Positions 9,771-17,827 of a stretch of DNA of 53,702 bases are shown one piece after another (the stretch's first letter is position 1; each line of letters opens with the position of its first letter). Origin of the DNA: Gemmatimonadota bacterium (GTDB lineage: Bacteria > Gemmatimonadota > Gemmatimonadetes > Gemmatimonadales > Gemmatimonadaceae). Both the position numbers and the translations under genes were made by a program. The stretch covers positions 1 through 53,702 of the forward strand of contig CANHTA010000004.1 of assembly GCA_947463135.1 (NCBI GenBank), given 5' to 3'. The notes beneath the pieces were generated by a model. That model had not been told where the DNA came from. It was given only the letters and a program-made list of their open reading frames with translations, and did not search any database.

Positions 9771-10313
9771 TTAGCGCGGCAGATAGCGCTCTTGGGTGAG
9801 CGTGAGGTGGTGCGCGAAGTGCCCGGCTATCATCCAGGCCAAGGCGCGTGCAGAGATTGGATGTCCGCTGGCGACACCAACTTGGCTCCACGCCTGCTCG
9901 TCGAGTGATGCCACCAACGAGAGCGTCGCGGCCCGTACACTGTGCAGTTCGGTCAAAATGTCGTGTAGTGGTCGGCGGGCCGCTCTGCTCTCCGGCACCC
10001 AGGCATCTTGGTCAAATCCGGGTAATGGGGTGACGTCACCTCGGGCGATTCGCAGCAGACGGTAGGCAAACACCCGCTCCGTATCGGCGACGTGCACCAA
10101 TGACTCGCCCAACGTCCATTTGTCCGGGGCGTAGGCGAACGCCACCAGGGCGGGATCAACGGCGCCGAGCAGCTCCATGAGTGCCACGGGCTGCGAGGCC
10201 AAGAGTTCCGCTACCTGCTCCGTGCCAGCGGCGGCGAGGGCGTGCGCGGTGGCCTCGATGTACGTGGCGGCGTAGGGTGCGTGCTCGGCGGGCAACGGGC
10301 GCGTGATCATCAT
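9771..10313 (-). CDS. DinB / YfiT-like four-helix metal-binding protein
   Basis: 180 aa from the ATG at 10313, chosen because it overlaps the TGA of the upstream AlaX-type gene as ATGA. The open frame runs further upstream, but that part lies inside the AlaX gene. The pattern is that of the DinB-like superfamily: three spaced His positions (ESLVHVADTERVFAYR near the middle, HPISARALAWMIAGHFAHH near the end) would bind one metal ion between four helices. Some members are thiol-dependent transferases and many have no known reaction. It is translationally coupled to the AlaX-type gene. Confidence 0.8.
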   Translation of the reverse strand: MMITRPLPAEHAPYAATYIEATAHALAAAGTEQVAELLASQPVALMELLGAVDPALVAFAYAPDKWTLGESLVHVADTERVFAYRLLRIARGDVTPLPGFDQDAWVPESRAARRPLHDILTELHSVRAATLSLVASLDEQAWSQVGVASGHPISARALAWMIAGHFAHHLTLTQERYLPR

Positions 10314-11506
10314 TGCGGGAAGTCTTGAGTGGTAGCGGAAAAGCCAAGGGCGTGAACGAGTACGGACAGTTGCGACGGATCGGGGACGCTGCCTTGGGCG
10401 ATACGGGGTGAGCCCCCGCCCCGCCCGCCGACGGCGTGGAGTGCCGCACGCAACTGCTGCCCGGCATCGATTCCGCTGTCGTGGGCGGCCGCCAACAATA
10501 CCCCGCCCGTGGAGACGCTGGTGATTAACAGGGCGCACTGGCCGAGCGCCAGCAGCTGCTGCGCAAGCGGCTCGTCTTCCTTCACTGCGCCGGAGGTCGA
10601 CCGCACGATGCGTCGTATGCCATGGGGGTCGGGGAGACAGGCCGTCCACATCGCGATGGCCTGCAGACGTGCCAGCTCATCGGCCAGCCGCTTCCGCTCA
10701 CGTTCCCCGTTGGCGAGCCGTTGCTGCTGGAGCTCCACCAGCGCCGGCACGTCGTGCGGAGCGGCGGAGAGCGCGCGGGCCGTGGTGGTGAGCAGCTCGG
10801 CGTCGAGTCGCGCGCGCCGTACGGCACGGTGGCCACACACAAACTCGATGCGGGTGTTGCCTTTGGTGCGTTCAGCCCGACGCAGCAGCATCACCCCGAT
10901 TTCCCCGGTCGCGCTGACGTGCGTTCCACCGCAGGCGCTGCGGTCAATTCCTTCAATGGTCACAATCCGGAGCTCGCCATCACGGTCACTGGCTTTGCGG
11001 AGCCCGGTGGCGTCGCTGGCGTGCTCAAATGATATCGAGACGCGCCGGTTCTCTACGATGATGGCGTTGGCGCGGTGCTCGATGGCGGCCAGTGTACCGG
11101 GATCAACGTCATCGCATACCACATCGACGGTATTGGTTTCTTCACCGAAGTGGACGCTGACCGTGGGCCAACCGAATTCGTCGGCAAGCAGCGCAGAGAG
11201 CAGGTGCTGTCCTGTGTGTTGCTGCATGTGATCGAAGCGCCGCGCGCGGTCGATGCGTCCGCTCACCGGTGCACCAACCGGGAGGGTGATGGGCTCGGCG
11301 AGGCGGTGCACGACGTGTACGTCCTCGTCAATCACGTCCACCACGGCAACGTCACCTATAAATCCCAGGTCGTGCGGTTGCCCGCCGGAGGTGGGATAAA
11401 AGGCGGACTGGTTCAGCACCACCCCGTGGCCGTCGTGGGTAATTGCCACGACCACGGCGGAGAAGTGATCGAGTTGGGCATCGGTGTAATACAGGCGGTC
11501 GGTCAT
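10310..11506 (-). CDS. AlaX-type alanyl-tRNA editing hydrolase with DHHA1 tail
   Basis: 398 aa. This is a free-standing relative of the alanyl-tRNA synthetase editing domain, which hydrolyses mischarged Ser- or Gly-tRNA(Ala). The zinc-site motifs are present: HTGQH (HxxxH) in RFDHMQQHTGQHLLSALL near residue 95, and CGGTH near residue 190. The N-terminal FYPTSGGQPHD block matches the editing-domain glycine motif. A coiled segment rich in Arg/Glu/Leu follows, then a C-terminal DHHA1-like domain ending in a glycine-rich GGRGGGSP loop. The length fits the long AlaX forms. It is divergent from the S41-like lipoprotein gene and overlaps the DinB-like gene by 4 bp. Confidence 0.9.
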   Translation of the reverse strand: MTDRLYYTDAQLDHFSAVVVAITHDGHGVVLNQSAFYPTSGGQPHDLGFIGDVAVVDVIDEDVHVVHRLAEPITLPVGAPVSGRIDRARRFDHMQQHTGQHLLSALLADEFGWPTVSVHFGEETNTVDVVCDDVDPGTLAAIEHRANAIIVENRRVSISFEHASDATGLRKASDRDGELRIVTIEGIDRSACGGTHVSATGEIGVMLLRRAERTKGNTRIEFVCGHRAVRRARLDAELLTTTARALSAAPHDVPALVELQQQRLANGERERKRLADELARLQAIAMWTACLPDPHGIRRIVRSTSGAVKEDEPLAQQLLALGQCALLITSVSTGGVLLAAAHDSGIDAGQQLRAALHAVGGRGGGSPRIAQGSVPDPSQLSVLVHALGFSATTQDFPQ

Positions 11507-11560
11507 GCGGGCAGAGGTCCGTATGGAAGAACGGTGTGCAACATGGCACGGTCCGGATGG

Positions 11561-11566
11561 TATCTT
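11561..11566 (+). promoter_or_regulatory. Candidate extended -10 element, near-leaderless start
   Basis: TATCTT preceded by TGG (extended -10), 7 nt before the ATG at 11574. It supports that start over the in-frame codon at 11505 and implies almost no 5' leader. Confidence 0.45.
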
Positions 11567-11573
11567 GCGGAAT

Positions 11574-14075
11574 ATGCTGACTCCGCCAACTCCCCGGATG
11601 TTCTGGCGTGTCGCCGCGCGCGCGCTACTGGCCGTGCTTGCCGTGACGGGTACCGGCTGCAGCAGCCGCTTCTTTCAGCTGACCCCCGGCGCCGAACGCG
11701 GAGAGCGGGTGTCACGCGTGGGCGTCCCCTCGCAAACGCCTGCCGCTGGGCCGGTGGCGCTCCCGGCGCCGGGAACCCCGGCGCTGGTGGATACCATCCT
11801 GCCCGAACCGGACCCTGCGCCGTCGGATTCCGCCGGGGTGGCGCGGTTGCGCACGCTCATACAGCTGTGGCACCTCGTGTCCCTGTATCACCCCGCTGTG
11901 ATTGAACGCGGCGCTCCGTGGGATTCGGCCTTTGTCCGCGCGGCCACCATGGTCCGTACGGCGTCGGATCCGACGCAGTTGGCGTCCGTGTATCGTCGGT
12001 TGCTGTTCGTGCTGCAGGATCCGCTCACGCGCGTGGAGTTGGACGCGGCAACACGGCCCACCGGTGTGGCGTCCGAGTATCGGTTGAGTAGCGAGCGTAC
12101 CCGTGACAGTGTGCTGCTGGTGCGCCTCCCACTTGGGGCCGACCAGCGCGCACTCTGGACGGACAGTGCCGCGGCCGCTGTACAGCAGCAGTTGGCCAGC
12201 GCGCCCTCCCGTGTCATCCTCGATTTGCGTGGATCGGGCGTTGTCGCCGTGGCGGAGGCCGATGCCATGGCCGCGCTGGTTGATCGATTCGCCAACGCTG
12301 CCGCAGTTGCCACGCTGTTGAGTCACACGGTCACGTCAGGCAGTGCGGTGCGCACCCGCCGTGTCGGAGGCGCGCGCTCTCGCGATGGACAGTGGCACCC
12401 CGACGACGCCTGGATGGTGCGTAGTGACCCGTCGCTCTTTCCCCGTGCGTCATCCCCCAAGCAGGTGATGGTGCTGGCCAACGGTGCCACGCTGTTTCCG
12501 CGCGCGGTGCTGGCACTGGTGGCGAATCACCGGGCAACGTTACTGGCGGAAGAGGGGGTGGAGGAAACGCCGCTGGTGCCGAGTGTGGTGCTGCCGATTG
12601 CTGAGGGCGTGAGGGTACGCATTCGCACCGGTGAGTTGGTCCACGCGAACGGCGCGGTTGGACTGACGGCGGATACGGTGCTGCCACGCGCCGCGCCGCC
12701 CTTGGATACGGCGCCGGTGTTACACACCGCCCTCTCGTTGCTACGCACCAACCGCACGGTCCGCGCCACGCAGACGCCAACGCCGCGGGCCCCGGCGCTG
12801 CTGCCGCGCTACTACGATGCCGATCCGTATCCCTTTATGGGTGCCAGACTGCTGGCGGCGGCGCGGTTGTGGAGCGCGATTCGGGTGCGCCATGTGCATC
12901 GTGATTTCTACGATGAAGATATGGATGCCCTCATGGAGCGTACCATTCCGCAGCTTGAGGCCGCGCGGAGTGCGTCGGAGTACGCGGCGGCGCTGCTGCC
13001 GTTGGTGTCAGCGCTCAATGACGCACCATCGTCGTTACGGGGAGCATCGGCGGATACGGTGCGCGGCATGGCCGCCACGCCATTCCGTGTGCGGTACGTG
13101 GAGCATCGCGCCGTGATTACCGAGGTGGTGCGGGACTCGCTGAGTAGCGCCCTTGGGATTGAGATTGGCATGGAGGTCACGGCGGCGGATGGCTTTCCGA
13201 TGCCAGCGTGGATTCAGGACCATCGGTTGGCGGTGTCGGCCCCCAATGAGTGGACGCGCCTGGCTGCGCTCATGCCACTGGTGTCGCGCGGGCCCAGCGG
13301 CGGCGCGCTCTTCCGGTTGCGCGATCTGGCGAATCGCGAGCGTCAGCTGAACATTCCGCGCCGAGCCGACTATCTGGTAACGAGCGTGATGAGCGAACGC
13401 CCCAACAGCAGCGCGGTGCGCATGCTCCCCGGCGACATCGCGTACTTCGATGTGGAACGCATCCCGCCCGATTCCATGGCTCCTATGCTGGCGCGTTCGC
13501 GCGGTGCCCGTGCGTGGATGGTGGATCTACGCGGCACCCTGCATGGCGATCGCGCCGACGCGCTTCTTGCGGCTGTTAGGTCGGTGCCGGAGGCTGTGGT
13601 GGCGCGAGAGGTTCGACGCTATGAACGCGAGCCCTGCACGCCACTCACCATTCGTGAAGCGCGCGTGCAGTGCGCGATCACCCGCGAAACCGGTGCCCGG
13701 GTGAGTCGCGGTGATACAGCAGGTCACTACACTGGCTACGTGGTGGCGCTGATTGATGAGCGCACGGCCGGCCAGATGGAACGGCTGGCGATGGCCCTTG
13801 ATGCGGTCACCCGCGTCACGTTTATCGGTACCTCGAGTGCGGGCGCACCGGGCGAGGTGATGGAGATGGCCTTGCCGGGATCGCTCACGGTGGCGCTGCC
13901 TGTTGTTGAGCTGCGCCGATCGGATGACGGGCAGCTGCAGCGCGTGGGGATCACGCCCAGTGTGGAGGTGCCGCTGACGGTGCGCGGTGTGCGCAGCGGC
14001 TTCGACGACGTGATTGAACGGGCACAGCAGTGGGTGGTGCAGCAGCTGGAACCGCCCGCCCGTCGTCGCCGATAA
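11574..14075 (+). CDS. Lipoprotein with two degenerate S41-protease-like halves
   Basis: 833 aa from the ATG at 11574. A lipobox (VTGTGC) ends a hydrophobic signal, so it should be membrane-anchored. Two consecutive copies of an S41-type architecture are visible. Each begins with a helical segment (LIQLWHLVSLYHPAV near residue 95; AARLWSAIRVRHVHRDFYDED near residue 430) and ends with a strand-rich core. The second copy has a PDZ-like part (SSALGIEIGMEVTAADG) and a GTSSAGAPGEV loop as in S41 peptidases. The position of the family's catalytic Ser reads DERTAGQMERL, without Ser, and the first half has ANGATLFPRAV. It may be a non-catalytic scaffold or binding protein. hrpB starts 13 bp downstream. 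Confidence 0.7.
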   Translation: MLTPPTPRMFWRVAARALLAVLAVTGTGCSSRFFQLTPGAERGERVSRVGVPSQTPAAGPVALPAPGTPALVDTILPEPDPAPSDSAGVARLRTLIQLWHLVSLYHPAVIERGAPWDSAFVRAATMVRTASDPTQLASVYRRLLFVLQDPLTRVELDAATRPTGVASEYRLSSERTRDSVLLVRLPLGADQRALWTDSAAAAVQQQLASAPSRVILDLRGSGVVAVAEADAMAALVDRFANAAAVATLLSHTVTSGSAVRTRRVGGARSRDGQWHPDDAWMVRSDPSLFPRASSPKQVMVLANGATLFPRAVLALVANHRATLLAEEGVEETPLVPSVVLPIAEGVRVRIRTGELVHANGAVGLTADTVLPRAAPPLDTAPVLHTALSLLRTNRTVRATQTPTPRAPALLPRYYDADPYPFMGARLLAAARLWSAIRVRHVHRDFYDEDMDALMERTIPQLEAARSASEYAAALLPLVSALNDAPSSLRGASADTVRGMAATPFRVRYVEHRAVITEVVRDSLSSALGIEIGMEVTAADGFPMPAWIQDHRLAVSAPNEWTRLAALMPLVSRGPSGGALFRLRDLANRERQLNIPRRADYLVTSVMSERPNSSAVRMLPGDIAYFDVERIPPDSMAPMLARSRGARAWMVDLRGTLHGDRADALLAAVRSVPEAVVAREVRRYEREPCTPLTIREARVQCAITRETGARVSRGDTAGHYTGYVVALIDERTAGQMERLAMALDAVTRVTFIGTSSAGAPGEVMEMALPGSLTVALPVVELRRSDDGQLQRVGITPSVEVPLTVRGVRSGFDDVIERAQQWVVQQLEPPARRRR

Positions 14076-14088
14076 TTGGTGCGCTAAC

Positions 14089-16647
14089 GTGACGGCGCGC
14101 GCGGCAACTGCGCTCCCCATTGATGAGATCGTGCCGTCGCTGCGCGCCGCGCTGGACGCGCGCACGGTGGCGGTACTCGAGGCGCCGCCGGGTGCCGGCA
14201 AAACCACGCGCGTGCCACTCGCGCTTGTGGATGAACCGTGGCTGGCGGGCGCCAAGCTGGTGATGCTGGAACCGCGCCGGCTCGCGGCCCGCGCGGCGGC
14301 GTCGTACATGGCGTCGATGTTGGGTGAGGAGGTGGGGCAGACGGTGGGCTACCGCGTGCGCGGCGAGACGCGCATTTCGAAGCGCACACGCATTGAGGTG
14401 GTTACTGAAGGTGTGCTGGCGCGCATGCTGAGCGCCGATGCCGCGCTCGAGGGCATCGGGCTTGTGATCTTCGACGAATTTCACGAGCGGTCGCTGCACG
14501 CCGACCTTGGCTTGGCGCTGGTGCTGGAAACGCAGCGTCATCTGCGCGACGAGCTACGCGTGCTGGTGATGTCGGCTACGCTCGATGGTGTCGCGGTGGC
14601 CGCGCTGCTGGCCGATGAGCGCGGGCCGGCGCCGGTGCTGCGCAGCGAGGGGCGCATGTTCCCTATCGACACCAACTACCGTGCACCGCGTCGCGACGAG
14701 CGCATGGAGGCGACCACCGCGCGCGTGGTTCGTGAAGCACTCGACGCCACCGAGGGCGATGTGCTGGTATTTCTGCCCGGCGCCGGTGAACAGCGGCGCG
14801 TGGCCGAGCGTCTCACGGGCGACACCATGACCGGCGTGCGGGTGCACACGTTGCACGGCAGCATGCCGCTGGCCGAGCAGGATGCCGCGCTGGCGCCGGC
14901 GCGGCCGGGGACGCGCAAAGTGGTGCTGAGCACGAGTGTGGCCGAAACGAGTCTCACCGTCGCCGGCGTGCGCGTGGTGGTGGACTGTGGATTGTCGCGT
15001 GTGCCGCGCTACGATGCATCGGCGGGTCTCACGCGATTGCACACGGTGCGGGTGAGCCGCGCGTCGGCCGATCAGCGTCGTGGTCGCGCGGGGCGCACGG
15101 CGCCGGGTGTGAGCTACCGGTTGTGGGATCAGCACGAGGATCATGCGTTGCTGCCCAGCACGCGCCCGGTAATTGTGGACGCGGATTTGTCGTCGTTGGC
15201 GCTGGAGCTGGCCGACGCCGGCATCAGTGATCCGACCACGCTGCGTTGGCTCGACGTACCACGGGCGGGGCCGTTCGCGCAGGCGCGCGGGCTGTTAGCG
15301 CAGCTTGGTGCACTCGATGCAGCCGGGCGCATTACGCCGCACGGACGTCGCATGGCGGCGTTGCCGCTGCAGCCGCGATTGGCGCACTTGGCGATCACGG
15401 CCGCTGAACGTGGCGCCTTGCCGCTTGGTGCGGCGATCGCGGCGTTGCTGGAGGAGCGCGACATCGTGCGCTACGATGGTCTGCCGCCGCAGTCGGACCT
15501 GCGGCTGCGTACGGAGCTGTTGCGGCGCGATGGTGCGATGGGCGCCGCGGGGGTGGCGGTGGATCGCGATGGTGTGCGTCGCGTGCGTCAAACAGCCGAT
15601 GATCTGGCGCGCCGCACCGCCGGCGGGGGATTGGGTGGTGCGCCGTCGCGCGCCTCGTGGGACGATGCCGATACGGGGTCGCTGCTGGCGTTGGCGTATC
15701 CCGATCGGGTAGCGCAACGTCGCAGCGGCGCCGAGCCGCGGTATTTGTTACGCAATGGCAGCGGGGCGGTGCTGGCGAAGCACGATGCGCTGCACGATGC
15801 GCCGTATCTGGCGATTGCGGATCTGGAGGGCACGTCACCCGAATCGCGCATCGTGCGGGCGGCGCCGATCACGCTCGAGGAGCTGCGCGAGGATTTCGGT
15901 GAGCAGTTCGAGCGGGTGCAGCTGGTGGAGTGGGATGAACGCACCAAGGCCATCCGCGCGCGCAAGCGTACGATGCTGGGTGCGATGGTGATTGAGGATG
16001 TGGTGTGGACCGACGCCGATCCGGCGGTGGTGCTGCAGGCGGTTGTCGGTGCCATCCGCGCACAGCTGGCCCGCAGCGGTATCGAGGCGTTGCCGTTCTC
16101 ACCGTCGGCGTCGCGACTGCGCGAGCGGATGGCGTTTGTGCACGCGCACGACGCGAGCTGGCCTGATGTGTCGGTGGCCGCCTTGTCGGCGTCGCTCGAG
16201 GAATGGGCGGGACCGTATCTCGACGGCGTGCGTACTTGGGGGCAGCTGGCATCGGTGGATTGGCACGACGCACTGCAGTCGCTGATGCCGTGGGCGCAGC
16301 GGTCGGCGTTGGAACGACTGGCGCCTACGCATTTGGAAGTGCCGAGTGGATCGCGGATTGCGCTGGACTACAGTGAGCCAACGGCGCCGGTGTTGGCGGT
16401 GAAGCTGCAGGAAGTGTTCGGGTGGACGAGCACGCCGATGCTGATGGACGGCCGGGTGTCGCTCACGCTGCAGCTGCTGTCGCCCGCACAGCGGCCGGTG
16501 CAGGTGACGCGCGATCTCGCGGGGTTCTGGCGCAGCTCGTACTTCGAGGTGCGGAAGGAATTGCGAGGGCGGTACCCACGGCACCCGTGGCCGGAGGATC
16601 CGCTCACGGCGGAGGCGACGCGACGGGCGAAGCCGCGGGGGACGTGA
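14089..16647 (+). CDS. hrpB: ATP-dependent helicase HrpB
   Basis: 852 aa from a GTG at 14089, just after the upstream stop. In-frame codons before it lie inside the preceding gene. It is a DEAH-family helicase with Walker A PPGAGKTT (residues 33-40), Walker B IFDEFHERS, motif III VMSATLDG, motif V STSVAETSLTVAGV and motif VI QRRGRAGRTAPG. The helicase-associated and HrpB-specific C-terminal regions follow, ending near HPWPEDPLTAEATRRAKPRG, a typical HrpB tail. Length matches the family. HrpB proteins are cytoplasmic RNA-type helicases of poorly defined role. The stop codon is followed almost at once by the 153-bp tandem array. Confidence 0.95.
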   Translation: MTARAATALPIDEIVPSLRAALDARTVAVLEAPPGAGKTTRVPLALVDEPWLAGAKLVMLEPRRLAARAAASYMASMLGEEVGQTVGYRVRGETRISKRTRIEVVTEGVLARMLSADAALEGIGLVIFDEFHERSLHADLGLALVLETQRHLRDELRVLVMSATLDGVAVAALLADERGPAPVLRSEGRMFPIDTNYRAPRRDERMEATTARVVREALDATEGDVLVFLPGAGEQRRVAERLTGDTMTGVRVHTLHGSMPLAEQDAALAPARPGTRKVVLSTSVAETSLTVAGVRVVVDCGLSRVPRYDASAGLTRLHTVRVSRASADQRRGRAGRTAPGVSYRLWDQHEDHALLPSTRPVIVDADLSSLALELADAGISDPTTLRWLDVPRAGPFAQARGLLAQLGALDAAGRITPHGRRMAALPLQPRLAHLAITAAERGALPLGAAIAALLEERDIVRYDGLPPQSDLRLRTELLRRDGAMGAAGVAVDRDGVRRVRQTADDLARRTAGGGLGGAPSRASWDDADTGSLLALAYPDRVAQRRSGAEPRYLLRNGSGAVLAKHDALHDAPYLAIADLEGTSPESRIVRAAPITLEELREDFGEQFERVQLVEWDERTKAIRARKRTMLGAMVIEDVVWTDADPAVVLQAVVGAIRAQLARSGIEALPFSPSASRLRERMAFVHAHDASWPDVSVAALSASLEEWAGPYLDGVRTWGQLASVDWHDALQSLMPWAQRSALERLAPTHLEVPSGSRIALDYSEPTAPVLAVKLQEVFGWTSTPMLMDGRVSLTLQLLSPAQRPVQVTRDLAGFWRSSYFEVRKELRGRYPRHPWPEDPLTAEATRRAKPRGT

Positions 16648-16654
16648 ACAACGA

Positions 16655-17260
16655 ACAGCTTTGCCGCGAATTCGCGCGGATGTTCGCGGATGAACAGCAA
16701 CAATTGAATTGGACGTTGCGTGCACGGAGCCGTCGTCGTGACACGGGTGATCCGTGTAGTGATTCGCGCTGATCCGCGGTCACGCGGTTGTTTCAAGATT
16801 TCCACAAACCGCTTGACCACGAATTGGCACGAATGCCCGCGGATGAACAGCAACAAGTTTATTGGTCGTGGCGTGCACGGAGCCGTCGTTGTGCCACGGG
16901 TGATCCGTGTAGTTGTCTGCGTAGATCCGCGGTCATGCGGTTGTTTCAAGATTTACACAAACCGCTTCACCGCGGATCAGCACGAATGTTCGCGGATGAA
17001 CAGCAACAATTAAATTGGTCGTCGCGTGTACGGAGCCGTCGTTGTGCCACGGGTGATCCGTGTAGTTGTCTGTGTAGATCCGCGGTCATGCGGTTGTTTC
17101 AAGATTTCCGCAAACCGCTTCACCGCGGATCAGCACGAATGTTCGCGGATGAACAGCAACAATTGAATTGGTCGTCGCGTGTACGGAGCCGTCGTCGTTC
17201 CACGAATAATCCGTGTAGTAATTCGCGCTAATTCGCGGTTACGCGGTTTGGCGATCGCAG
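16655..17260. repeat. Tandem array of 153-bp units with hairpin arms
   Basis: The core GCGGATGAACAGCAACAA recurs at 16686, 16839, 16992 and 17145, exactly 153 bp apart. There are three full units, a 5' partial (right arm only) and a 3' partial that stops after the left arm. Units 2 and 3 differ at about 8 of 153 positions; outer units 1 and 4 share a variant (ATTCGCGCT) absent from the inner ones. Each inner unit has an inverted repeat, GATCCGCGGT...GCGGTT against AACCGC...ACCGCGGATC, around a loop of about 18 nt, plus a small CACGG/CCGTG hairpin. The DNA is visibly less GC-rich than its surroundings. The frame stays open only because 153 is divisible by 3; no protein function is claimed. This repeat fills the 709-bp gap between hrpB and the GxxExxY gene. 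Confidence 0.9.
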
Positions 17261-17356
17261 CCTAATCGGCGTTCGAATGAGAGTGGTGGCAACGTATCGG
17301 TGGGTACGTCCGCCAATGACCGTGACAGCTTGTGTCCACCCGAACCAGGAGCAAGC

Positions 17357-17827
17357 ATGAGCGAGGCCGATGCTGAACAGAAGCGGCTACTGCACCAGGA
17401 ACTCAGCAGCCAGATCATCAGTGCGTTCTACCAAGTGTACAACACCATGGTCCGCGGACTACTCGAAGGGTGCTATCAGAACGCCCTCTACGTCGAGCTG
17501 CAGGAGCGCGGCATCCCAGTCGAGCGCGAAGTGCCATTCGGCGTCCGCTACAAAGAGCATATCGTCGGTCAGTATCGCGTGGACCTGCTCGTCGATCGCA
17601 AAGTGATCGTTGAATGCAAGACCGCCCACACCTTACACTCGCAGCATGAAGCCCAGATGCTGCACTACCTCAAAGCTACGAACACCGAGCTTGGCCTGCT
17701 GATGTACTTCGGGTCAAAGCCCCTGTTCCGGCGGTTTGTGCACACCAGCGGATCGGCGGCTTCCTTGGCCAGTGGTGAAACGGAAGCCGCCGAGGCGGAA
17801 GACGCTACGCCAACGCCCCCGGAATGA
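17357..17827 (+). CDS. GxxExxY-family protein, PD-(D/E)XK nuclease-like
   Basis: 156 aa from the ATG at 17357, which has AGGAG 5 nt upstream; an in-frame start at 17300 lacks this. The family-naming motif is GLLEGCY (G34, E37, Y40). It continues with QNALYVELQERGIPVEREVP, then YRVDLLVDRKVIVECKT, where D76, E86 and K88 form a D-x9-ExK pattern typical of the PD-(D/E)XK nuclease fold, and HEAQMLHYLKAT and GLLMYFGSKP follow. The catalytic-type residues are seen; the nuclease reaction is inferred, since the family lacks a well-known function. An extra C-terminal tail rich in Ala/Glu/Thr (about 25 residues) is unusual. It directly follows the tandem array and overlaps the convergent aminotransferase gene by 23 bp. 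Confidence 0.88.
   Translation: MSEADAEQKRLLHQELSSQIISAFYQVYNTMVRGLLEGCYQNALYVELQERGIPVEREVPFGVRYKEHIVGQYRVDLLVDRKVIVECKTAHTLHSQHEAQMLHYLKATNTELGLLMYFGSKPLFRRFVHTSGSAASLASGETEAAEAEDATPTPPE

Noticed and set aside
16788-17231. 147-codon open frame through the 153-bp array encoding a 51-residue repeat protein
   Set aside because: The frame stays open only because the period is a multiple of three. There is no ribosome site, the composition is Arg/Cys-rich and unlike neighbours, and the sequence is explained by inverted-repeat DNA.
16655-17260. CRISPR array
   Set aside because: The whole 153-bp unit is repeated with no unique spacers, and no cas gene is present.
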